From Canna indica (taxonomy: Eukaryota; Streptophyta; Magnoliopsida; Zingiberales; Cannaceae): a DNA stretch of 64,000 nucleotides. Positions 54,862 through 64,000 of this stretch are shown in pieces. The notes under the pieces are model-generated. The model ran no database searches, was not told where the DNA came from, and was given only the letters and a program-made list of their open reading frames with translations. Position 1 is the first letter of the stretch, and each line of letters starts with the position of its first letter. The DNA is taken from contig CP136896.1 of the NCBI GenBank assembly GCA_034359265.1, forward strand, positions 23,033,501-23,097,500, given 5' to 3'. Both the position numbers and the translations under genes were made by a program.

Positions 54862-55630
54862 ATGTCGAGCGATCGAAGTTGGATGTACCGACGAATTCAC
54901 CGTGGAGCTATAACGGACGAATTTCGAGTAGGCGTAACTTCTTAAATTTTGCCTACTCGAATAAAAAATTCCTTAGTGGTGATAAAATCCGATGTCCGTA
55001 CTGGAAATGTTCAAACATAAGTCGGAAACTATCACAATGCATTTGTATACAAAAGGATTCACACCAAGACATTTTGTATGGAATTATCACGGGGAGTCAC
55101 ATTAAGTCGGGAAGTCGAGCATTCTTGTTGTCCAAACTCATGGTGAATCTTCTACTATCGTTGTTTATTCTTCCAATTCACCTAATCCTTATAGAACAAT
55201 GATTCAGGATAGTCTTGGTGGATAATTTCATTTAAATGACAATGTTGAGTCAGTGATTGAGACGGTATAGCTACTAGATACTACAACAGTTGAAGTCTCT
55301 GAAGAACAACCTGCGATACAGATTGAATTGCCAAATAAGGAGACTACAGAATTTTACGATGAGGAATTAGAGAGATTATTTAATCATGAGTTCCCTAATT
55401 GGTTTCAAGCTTACTTTACGGAACACAAAGGCGAAATAGATAACCAAATCTTTGAGTTTGCTAGCGGACCGACATGACTTGTACAGTGTTATAACGGTTA
55501 TTTTGTTAATGGATATAAATTTGACACACTTGAATATTCATCTACAAAGAAGACTATGAATGTCGGGGTCTGCGTCAAAGGGACAACGTATGCTGAATGT
55601 GATGTTTACTTTTACGGACTGTTGGAATAA
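54862..55630 (+). pseudogene. CACTA TNP2-like transposase, N- and C-terminal parts only
   Basis: The ATG at 54862 starts DRSWMYRRIHRGAITDEFRV, the transposase-associated domain, which stops at 54940 after a frameshift and continues as FLNFAYSNKKFLSGDKIRCP in another frame. From about 55350 the C-terminal region of TNP2 is seen: ELERLFNHEFPNWFQAYF, FASGPT, stop, NGYFVNGYKFDTLEY, KTMNVGVCV and ending YFYGLLE. The central catalytic part, visible in part in the copy at 5271, is absent. This is an internally deleted non-autonomous CACTA derivative with additional point lesions. Confidence 0.82.
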
Positions 55631-55689
55631 GTCATGAGAGTGGTCGGGTTGCCTGTGTCGTCACAGGGCTAGCTAGAGTTAGGTCGATA

Positions 55690-56440
55690 TTTTGAATCTA
55701 GGGGGAAGACAAAATTCCATGATGTGCTCGGTGAGGGGTCTCGAGTCGACATGGAGAGGAGGGGTGGCCACTATGACCCCGGTGTCCTTCTCTTCTCGCT
55801 TATGATATGTGCGGGAGATCTCATCCTGAAGGACAAAAACTGGTCTCCTTCTTTCCGAGTGGTTGTCCTCATTTCACTCTAAGCAGTGGCGCTTGTGTTC
55901 GGCCGAGTGTTGTTTTCGGGACCGCATCAGCATCTCGACTTGGGCTGCAAACCATCGGTTCTCCGCCTAAATGTCATTTATCAAATGTTGGGATTCTTCT
56001 AGTGAGGGGTTGGCTAGTGTTGGAGCACCACTCCTCACCGTTTCAACATCTTTAGGTAGCAGGGGGACGTCGTCGCTATGGTGCTGCCTACGTGCTACGG
56101 TGTTCGCCTGACTTTGGTATCAATCATTGTGGGGCGGGTAAGATTTACTCGACCCCATAATGGGTACCAATGTTCTTGCCTGTAGTTGGAGCAGTACGGT
56201 TCGATCTGATGCATCTCCTGGTCAAGTGCACTTCGGCAGAGAGGGGGGTTGCAAAATACACTCTGACGCTCAATTAAGAATGAATTCCACGTGGAGGTAA
56301 TAGAAATAGGAAGATAGGGTACTTGAGGAGCGTCATGTCCATATATAGTGTAGGATGAGGGATGTTTGGCAATGATGCTATCATGTAATCTCGTAGGGAT
56401 GTTGCTCAGAATGGGTCAAGGCTAATCCTGGAGATGTTGA
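55690..56440 (-). pseudogene. Tat-like gag start and 5' region, minus strand
   Basis: On the minus strand 56000-55690 resembles the N-terminal part of the Tat-like gag (AENRWFAAQVEMLMRSR, then RRRPVFVLQDEISRTYH), comparable to 41000-41150. The preceding 56000-56440 matches 41975-42413 in the same orientation. It is a third, short copy of this family. No intact frame. Confidence 0.6.
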
Positions 56441-56909
56441 GCTTGTAATGGTGATCGAGAGAAGACCCGCCATAATTGTCCTTCCTTATCAGCCTAGGAC
56501 TGCGTCGAAGATGTAGAGGGGGAGGATTCCTGTCGATGAGCAAAAGCCCAGTGATTGCGCTGGATCCACACTGCTTGAGCACCACAACATTTGAAGAGAG
56601 GCCTACAGATGCTAGCGGTCTGAGATTAGCCACATTTAATGGCCTATGCTCCTTAGTGAAGCAGACTTGAGTGGTTTGATTCAGGTTGGCCAAGACCAAA
56701 ACATGGCCCGACCCAATAGATGAAGCACCAACGAAAGAAATTAGAGGGTGTTCTGGGCCAATCGAGAAGACCATAGATGGGCTCGGACCAAAATGGGCCA
56801 GTTGCACCAAATATCTTGAATGCAACCCAGTTCCACCAGTGGTCATAGTTCCCAGATTGGTGGGCACAAGGCCACCAAAACAGGGCCCCACACCCCAACC
56901 GAGGGACAA
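56406..56909 (-). pseudogene. Unassigned ORF with RRSPRL motif
   Basis: An open frame of 167 codons on the minus strand. Its C-terminal part contains PPLHLRRSPRLIRKDNYGG, reminiscent of the basic RRSxRL segment near the end of plant LINE ORF1 (DUF4283-type) proteins. No other domain recognised, and there is no start context. It overlaps Tat-like sequence at its 3' end, so the last residues are probably read-through. It may be a LINE fragment. Confidence 0.3.
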
Positions 56910-56932
56910 CTAACTTGGTGGTTGTTGGTGAA

Positions 56933-57808
56933 ATGGCCTACACTAGAGGGGAGTGAATAGTATGTCATCTAAACTTTTCGTCTAATTATGATTTTATCAA
57001 TTTTAATCGTTTCTTGATTAGTTATGCAATACACTAATTCGAATAGCAAGCAGAAGCAATAAATAAGATGATTTAACACAACCAAGAAAGCAATGCTAAC
57101 ACAATGATTTATAGTGGTTTGGCCCAATGTCTGCCTAAACACCCCGCTTAGGATTTCCAAACTAGTTTAACTAGATTAATTTGTTTCCTTACAATGAGGA
57201 ATTTACACCCGAAAGTCTCCGCTCTCAAACCAAAGGTACTTTCACACCCGAAAGTATCCCACATTCCTATTGAGAGCACTCTCCCATCTCAACCCCAAGG
57301 ACAACTCAACTAATCCTAGCAAATTATGTTTACACCGATGGATTTAAACCTCAAACACCAAGGCTACCACCCAATTTCAAGACCTACACTCTAGGTAATA
57401 CAATGAAATAAACCACAAAAATATACAAACAATGGAGCAAATAAATAATACAACAAATACTTAGCTCCAAAAGAAACTCCCTAGTCCTCTTGATACCTCG
57501 AGGTGATGAATCGATGAAGTTTGAGGCCTCAATCAAGAAAGTGAGGATCAAAGCTAGGGTTTACAAAGAATCTCTCAATGATGGCTTTAAGAATGATCAA
57601 AGATGGCTCAATGGAATGTTGGACCCACAAGGAAGGCTTCTCATGGTTGGTATTTATAAGCCATGAGGAGAGATGACCTCAACAACCATCCCAACGAGCA
57701 AATTTTTGCCTGTTAGCGTCGCCCGATCGGTGGTCGGCTGATGGCCGGTCGACCGGCCATCGACCGCCCATCGGCCAACACTTAGGAAACAATGCAGTTT
57801 GCTGATTT
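56933..57808 (-). mobile_element. LTR of copia family C, minus, truncated by CACTA
   Basis: On plus starts TGTTGGTGAAATGGCCTACACTAG. It includes the TATA box (TATTTATA, 57651-57658) and the beginning of the palindromic array (57715-57780), then is cut at 57809 by a CACTA terminus. The remaining LTR is not in the window. Confidence 0.87.
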
Positions 57809-58200
57809 CACTACAAAAAAATAGGGTATCACCAACGGAATAAATCTGTTGGTAATAGTCAAAAATCCGTTGGTAATACTATTACCAACGGACTTCTGTT
57901 GGTAAAATATGTTGGTGATACCCTGCTAGGTATTACCGACGGATATTACAACATCCGTTGGTAATACCAACGAATAAAAATATCCGTTGGTAATACCAAC
58001 GAATAAAAACATCCGTTGGTGATATCAACGGATATTTTTATATATTGGTATTACCGATAGATTTATTTCTGTTGGTATTACCAACGGATTTGTGTTTGTT
58101 GGTATTACTCTGTTGCTAATATCAACGAGTAAATCGGTTGGTAACATCCATAGTTATTACCAACGAATATACTTTCACTGGTAATATCAATTTATACTCT
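57809..58200. mobile_element. CACTA terminus, third family
   Basis: Begins CACTACAAAAAAATAGGG. About twenty direct and inverted copies of ATTACCAACGGAT/ATCCGTTGGTAAT follow to about 58200, the usual subterminal pattern. It was inserted into the LTR C at 56933. The second terminus is not found before 64000, so the element may extend past the window or be rearranged. Confidence 0.88.
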
Positions 58201-58533
58201 TTGGTATACCAATAGTTATCTATTGGTAATATCATTTGTATATAATTAATCTACTTTCTGGTTATCGAATTACATACATATATATCAAATTACTTAATTA
58301 TACAACCACTCACATTTTCATAACCAATCATACACATACATATTTAAGAAACCAAACTCACATTTTCATAATCAACTCATCTACCAAAATACATATATAA
58401 CCAACTCTTTCAATATATATGTGAAAATATTTTGATTAAAACCAACTGTTGATATACATTAGTCAAAAAATGTTGATATACATTAGTCTAACTCTTTCAA
58501 CAAAATACATATAAAACCAACTGTTGGTATACA

Positions 58534-61010
58534 TTAGTCGAAACTCCTCCAATTATCCAAATCAAGAAATCCCTCGATTCCTTGCATAAATTCATTAGTG
58601 GTGCCACCTGGATAAAAACAAATACATAACGTACTTTAAATTAGCTTTCTGTCAAGATAACAATATATTGAAGAACAGTGATGGTGAACCAAATTGGTCT
58701 TTTGCAGCTCCATGCTTTACTGTAATTGTTCATTGTAGCAAGCAAAAGAAAAGCTTACTACTAGAAACCCACTTAAGCGCAAGGAATCACATAAAATAAG
58801 GTCTAATAAAGAATATAAAAATAAACCAAGCACAAAATAGAGAGTTAAGTATTTATTACATGTACATGTAGATAGAACTATGAACACCTATGTACCTTGA
58901 CAGGTGCCTTTGAAGAGCTGCAATTTTTCTATCTCATGAATATCTACACCAAAAGATAACATGTTTAAAAAATTCAGCAAACAATATTTGTAGAGAGTTA
59001 TAGGTTTAGAGGAATATGCTTCAATGGCCTAATTAATAAGAAAGTTAACCTTCTCAGCACTATCACATATTCGCATGTTATCAGCACTATCACTGATTTA
59101 GTAACTCCTACTTAGAAATAGAACATGGTTCTAGGCATGTCGTCCCATGTTATCAACAAATTGTTGTCATAACTCATAAGAAGAAAAAATCAAAGGTTTT
59201 CACTCAGTACATGAAGTAGTATTGGAAAAAATTATCTTTAACATATGCCAAGGTAACAAAACATGTCCATCTTAAGGTTTAAGAAATTATACCAGCAGTT
59301 GCATATGGTCTAATCAGTCCACTTCACATACATGCTATTCAAATTAAACATTAATATACTTCACCTTGCATCATCTCAGTCTATTTTGGAGTATATTCAA
59401 ACAGAAAATATACTCTTACTTAGACGTAGAATAATAACACCTTGCATCATCTTAGTTTATTTTGGAGAAGCAAAAGCAATGCCACTAATATATAAAGTTA
59501 TAAACAAATTCAAGGTATCAGAAAAAGAAAAGGTATCTTAGAGTCAAAATATAACACACACACACACATATATATATAGAGAGAGAGAGAGAGATTTTCC
59601 AATTCAAAGTAAGATAGTAATAACTTTTGTTTAAGGAAATATACATGGCTTGAGGCCTGAACTAATGAAACCAGGCAATTAGAAAGACTTAGAAGTCTGT
59701 TTGCCTGAAATCAGTAATGATTTCATTTATATCAATGCTCACATATCAATACTTGCTTTGGTAATACTACATCCTTCAAGTAGGTGATAGATCATAGAAC
59801 AAACAAATGACTATTTTTTTAATTCACACTAATAGGACCTTTAGAATAAAGAATAAAAAAATTAAGGGGGAACTCACATCATATGTGACTAATGCCTCGT
59901 GCTAGTTTAGATGTGTAGTTTTAACACGATTTTAACTCAATCTATGTCTAATTCATTAAATATTCAAACACATTTAAGAGTAATCATATATGTATATATA
60001 TACCTTTTCATGTGCAAATGATTCAGTCATCATCTTCTAAATTCTCATGCATCGTGCAGTCAATCATAAACACAATTTATGGTAATTATATTCTCTAGTG
60101 GTCTAGAATTAAACCATCATGCATTTCAAATAAAAAGATCAAAGTAAAACAACTATGAGAATATAAGAATATGAAAGAGATCAAACTCACCTCAAAAGAT
60201 CTGGATTCAAATGTTTCGATAAAAGCTTTTGCCGTGTATGATCCTCAACTGCTTGCACAGGAATGCATCTGATGCTACAAAATTAGAAAAAGCTGCATTG
60301 ATGAGAATATAGAACTCAGTCAAAAGTTACAAGTTGAACTCCAAATATGGTATATATACTAGTAAGAGCCCTTGGTTGCAAGTTAAATTCCAAAACCAGA
60401 TTGAAAAATCATATATTATACATAATAAGATCATGTTACACAATCCATAGGAGATGGAAAAATCAGTACTGAAGAGTGACGACAACAATTGAGATGTCAA
60501 ACCACATATTGCTAAATAAATATTATACATACATGGCATTGGCAATCTATGTGAACATAAATTATTCTTTGGTTTGTCTTTAGTAGAACACCAAGCAATC
60601 ACCAGCAACAATAACATGATATAATAGCATGCATAGTATCTGAATTTACTTCTATCAAAAATATGCAAACAATGCCTTTGATCTTATTTTGTAATACCTA
60701 AAGAAACCAATGATTCGAAGAGGCAATAAAGGTAAGGGTGCAAAGGATAAACTAAGAGCATAATCTCTATAGTTCAAGACAAGTATGGTTTAAGATGCCA
60801 AAACTAACATACAAGCACCATATAAATAGCTTTGGAGATAACTCAGAAAAGCTCCAGAGTTTGCATCGATGACGAAGGAAGTTGAAGTAAAAAACTAAAC
60901 GAGGTGATCAGAACTACGACAAAGTTTGTCGGGGTCGCAGCGGGGAGAGATCGAGGATCACAGCGAAGAAGTTTGTCACGGGGAGAGAGGATCACAAGGG
61001 GAGAAGGATT
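58534..61010 (-). CDS. Exon-like segments of an unidentified gene
   Basis: Three segments have coding frames with matching splice signals. Exon at 60274-60191: TAG before, GTGAGT after, IRCIPVQAVEDHTRQKLLSK then about eight more residues. Exon at 58943-58896: IHEIEKLQLFKGTCQ, flanked by TAG and GTACAT. Exon at 58607-58534: preceded by CCAG, GTTNEFMQGIEGFLDLDNWR, ending in TAA. The last two join in phase; the first does not join directly to the second, so at least one exon between is missing from my model. A GC-rich stretch at 61010-60890 could be the 5' UTR. No domain is recognised. Since a CACTA end lies 330 bp past the stop, this may be a CACTA-borne or captured gene. Confidence 0.4.
59554..59596. 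repeat. Compound (CA)n(TA)n(GA)n microsatellite
   Basis: Consecutive runs of CA, TA and GA dinucleotides in the long intron-like stretch. Confidence 0.9.
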
Positions 61011-61122
61011 AGCGCGCGGGGAGTTTTCGGGGTTGGCTACAAAAAAAATTGTTAACTAAACAACATGAGGAAATTTAGGAAGAATTTATATATAAGAGCA
61101 TCACCAGCGTACCTCTAGGAAG

Positions 61123-62240
61123 TTAACTATCACATTTGTCATAGAGGGTGCATCCAATGGAATAATGGTCATAAGCAATTACATCCTCCATCATTGTAGC
61201 ACCTTTCTCCATCACCCTCTTCATCTATGAGAGGCATCAAGATAGAAAACAATGTGGGTCGAATGAAATATCTATTAGTACCTAATTACAGGTTTGATAG
61301 CTATACAAAATGGAAAGCATTTAAAAAGAATTTATAATAAAGATCTGCAAACGATCCACAAAAAACCTCTTAAGATATCAATTTTTCTGCATCATCAGTA
61401 GCCATCCCTTTGGTAAGCTCCTCAAGTACTGTATCTAAGATTCCCAGAGTTGCAAACACCTTCTTTCTTTTTGCAATCTTCTTTTCCAACCTGCTCATTA
61501 TGCAAGTAGAATTCTATCAAAACAAGCTCTTTAAATCAGCTGATACTTGTATAAAAAGCTCTTTAATGTAGATTTGTGATGCAAAAAACTACTGTCATAA
61601 TATTGCAGATTCTAATCATGCCATGTTCATTTCCAAATGGCAAATGCAAAGCTTTGGAGTGCTTTGATTGCCATTTGCCAGCCAAAAAAGGACCAATATA
61701 TATAGGAGAATTTGGATAAAAAATAGAAAACCCAAAAGATAGGAAATGAAAAGTAGGAAAGGATTCAATTAAGTTTAGTTGTTTCAAAATAATAAGATAT
61801 GTTTTCTCAGCTTGTGAAATAAATACCAGTACAAGACATCCACCAGCACTATCAATAAACAAGGTAAAGGATGGATTTTACCTGATCCAAACAACACATA
61901 GAATCCCCCAGCAACATCTATCTCGGATTGCTCCTCCCTATCATGACATGTACCATATTAAGTGTTTCTAGAGATCCAAATAGAAGTAGAAGTAAAAGAT
62001 ACTGAAATATGTATTTACAAATACAAATTAACCCTATACTCACTAAGCACCAGGAAAACTGCGTAGGAGCCATTCCCTTCAGTACTAGTATAATCAATAG
62101 AAAACCACCCTTCTTTGGGAGGGTTGCAGAGTGTATACACCACCCGTTACTATCCATCTTATTAACCATATATAATTTGTTATGTTTGATTGGATGATGA
62201 CTTATCCTAAAAAATTTTACTCTTAGAAAAGAGCTCAACC
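61123..62240 (-). CDS. Further coding-like segments, unidentified
   Basis: Minus-strand pieces that read as protein: 61498-61370 (RLEKKIAKRKKVFATLGILD and continuing to a stop, Lys-rich), 61224-61123 (MKRVMEKGATMMEDVIAYDH to a stop, preceded by an AG), 61933-61882 (EQSEIDVAGGFYVLFGS, with AG before and GTAAAA after) and about 62170-62045 (KMDSNGWCIHS, then TEGNGSYAVFLVL followed by GTGAGT). The splice phases are not all compatible, so I cannot give a transcript. They may be upstream exons of the gene ending at 58534, or a separate gene fragment. Confidence 0.3.
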
Positions 62241-62422
62241 TATATTTTATAATTTAATAATCCACATCAAGAGTGAGTGGATGCACTGGATAACACTTGT
62301 CTAAGCCCAACATGTGGACTAACTTAATTGGAGATATATATTTCTAAATATTAAAACTACTAGGATAGGAAGATAAAACCATATTAAGTTTAATTTGATC
62401 ACCACTAATATTTAAAACTTAA

Positions 62423-63250
62423 GGGCCTGTTTGGTTAGCGAAACCAAGTCTATTTTCATGGTTTCAGTTTCACTGAAACCAAAACTGCTTACGAAAACGT
62501 GTTTGGTTTAGTGTTTTCGTGAAACTGAATCGAAACCAGAATGAAAACGAAACCAATTTTCTTAAAAAAATGAAAACAACATAATGTTGTTTTCTGTGGT
62601 TTCGAGACTGTCGGTTTCGTTATCAAAATGTTGTGACAACTTTGTAATTATAAATATTTTTTTATAAAATTAATTAATTTAAAAATAAATCAAACTATAT
62701 CGAATTTTTAAAAATAAAAATAAAAATCATCATTTTTAACTCAAACTTTTATCTTAAATTTATAAAATAATTAAACCAATTTATATCTAATTGACTCAAA
62801 CCCAAATTTTAAATAACTCAATTTTCTTAAAATTTATCTATTTATAATTTAATCAAACCTAATTTTAGATCATTGGACTTATTTTTTTTTGAAATTTTAT
62901 AATAACTATTAATTAATTTTTATATCTAATTTAACAAAAAAATCTTAAATTACCAATAACTTAATTAATTAAATCATTTAAATATTTTGTAACCATATTA
63001 ACAAATATTTAATTTTGTAAACTAACTAAACATTTAATTACTACTAAAAATGTTCAAGAAAATTAATATTATTTTTTATAATCATATAAATATTTACTGG
63101 TTTCAACTAACTAAAACTGATGTTGTTTTTATTAACCAAACGCGTTTTCAGAAAACTGAAAACTAGAAACCAAAACCAAGTTTTCGAAACCAAGTTTTCA
63201 GTTTCACTGAAACCAAACCAGAAAATAATTTTCGCTAACCAAACAGCACC
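62423..63250. mobile_element. PIF/Harbinger-type (Tourist-like) MITE
   Basis: Inverted ends GGGCCTGTTTGGTTAGCGAA and, reversed, GGTGCTGTTTGGTTAGCGAA, flanked by the 3-bp duplication TAA (62420-62422 and 63251-63253). Subterminal parts contain GTTTCAGTTTCACTGAAACC and similar palindromes. The 828-bp element has an AT-rich core without coding capacity. Confidence 0.87.
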
Positions 63251-63251
63251 T

Positions 63252-63830
63252 AAGTTGTTAGGAAAATACTAATTTGTACTATTATAACAATGTTCAAATA
63301 GTTCCACCGAAGGATACCGATATAGTGTCATTTAATTATAACTATAAGAAAGAAGGTTGACTGAACAATTTTTTCACAAGAAATAAGTTCCATAAGATAT
63401 GGTTTGAGGTATATTGTTAATGAGTCAATGAGTTAGAGTTTGTGAAAATACCTAGCAAGGTTTTGGTGACTTATGCAGCTGCTCAACAAGCCTCTTCAGA
63501 ATAGCATATTACTGCAAATTGGATAGCCTCCCTATCATTTCACAAAGTTGTTAGGAAAATACTAATTTGTACTATTATAACAATGTTCAAATAGTTCCAC
63601 CGAAGGATACCGATATAGTGTCATTTATAACTATAAGAAAGAAGGTTGACTGAACAATTTTTTCACAAGAAATAAGTTCCATAAGATATGGTTTGAGGTA
63701 TATTGTTAATGAGTCAATGAGTTAGAGTTTGTGAAAATACCTAGCAAGGTTTTGGTGACTTATGCAGCTGCTCAACAAGCCTCTTCAGAGTAGCATATTA
63801 CTGCAAATTGGATAGCCTCCCTATCATTTC
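63252..63830 (+). repeat. Recent 290-bp tandem duplication
   Basis: 63252-63541 and 63545-63830 are nearly identical; by eye they differ by a 4-bp deletion (ATTATA region, 63334 in copy one) and a single A/G change near 63511. The first copy begins at the TAA next to the MITE. No gene recognised in the unit. Confidence 0.92.
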
Positions 63831-64000
63831 TTTAGTGATACAAAGTTGAGAAAACTCTTCAAGACCAACAAAGTTGAGCATGAGTTGTTAACCAAAAGGA
63901 TAAAATATTAAGAGATGCCATTTATAGTGATACATTGTAACAACTAGCACTTTTGATGCTGACCCTCATCAAAATCCATCCAAAGGCATGTGAAGCCCTA
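63831..64000. other. End of window, no feature
   Basis: No open frame, terminal repeat or conserved motif recognised. Confidence 0.5.

Noticed and set aside
61625..61685. Possible miRNA-like foldback (TGGCAAATGCAAAGC with GCTTTGATTGCCATTTGCCA)
   Set aside because: The arms pair only with a five-base bulge and the stem is too short for a plant precursor.

Overview
This window is repeat-rich nuclear DNA from a flowering plant, probably a monocot. The evidence is a MIR396 hairpin, plant-type CACTA, hAT, Mutator-like and PIF/Harbinger elements, chromovirus, Tat-like and SIRE-like LTR retrotransposons, a DUF4283-type LINE, and a badnavirus fragment buried in an LTR. Endogenous badnavirus DNA is known from yams, bananas and other hosts; a yam-like genome is only a guess. 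I see no intact protein-coding host gene. The best-supported host gene is MIR396 (20514-20605). Two sets of exon-like segments on the minus strand (58.5-62.2 kb) may belong to a host gene or one carried by a CACTA element.

Layout. 1-3117: a CACTA end, the 3' end of a gypsy polyprotein and its LTR (family A). 3118-5530: a CACTA element with subterminal repeats, a long hairpin and a broken TNP2 transposase. 5531-11898: a SIRE-like copia element (LTR family C) lacking pol, itself carrying a reverse-oriented solo LTR. 11899-14850: 5' part of an L1-type LINE on the minus strand. 15894-18810: a Mutator-like foldback element with a 9-bp target duplication, holding a solo LTR A. 18.8-21.6 kb: mostly unique DNA with MIR396. 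21608-24741: a hAT element with complete ends but an internally deleted transposase. 25422-37413: a small hAT-type element containing a 10.6-kb gypsy element (family B, two LTRs), whose 3' LTR contains a rearranged badnavirus segment.

38321-40140: solo LTR C. 40.9-52.6 kb: pieces of Tat-like gypsy elements (gag, protease, a tandem-repeat block, an antisense ORF) interrupted by two solo LTRs of family A with perfect 5-bp target duplications. 52.6-55.6 kb: a second CACTA copy with its own solo LTR C, the same hairpin, and a transposase reduced to its two ends. 55.7-57.8 kb: more Tat and LTR C pieces. 57809 onward: the end of a third CACTA family, exon-like segments, a PIF/Harbinger-type MITE and a recent 290-bp tandem duplication.

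The main findings are: (1) a hairpin of about 185 nt placed 75 nt before the transposase ATG in both CACTA copies, with paired base changes that keep the stem; (2) a badnavirus fragment with ORF2/ORF3 overlap and a possible promoter inside a retrotransposon LTR; (3) a MIR396 locus with an altered 3' end of the mature sequence; (4) several nested insertions whose order can be read from target duplications. No number here comes from a search or alignment program; all comparisons were made by eye.
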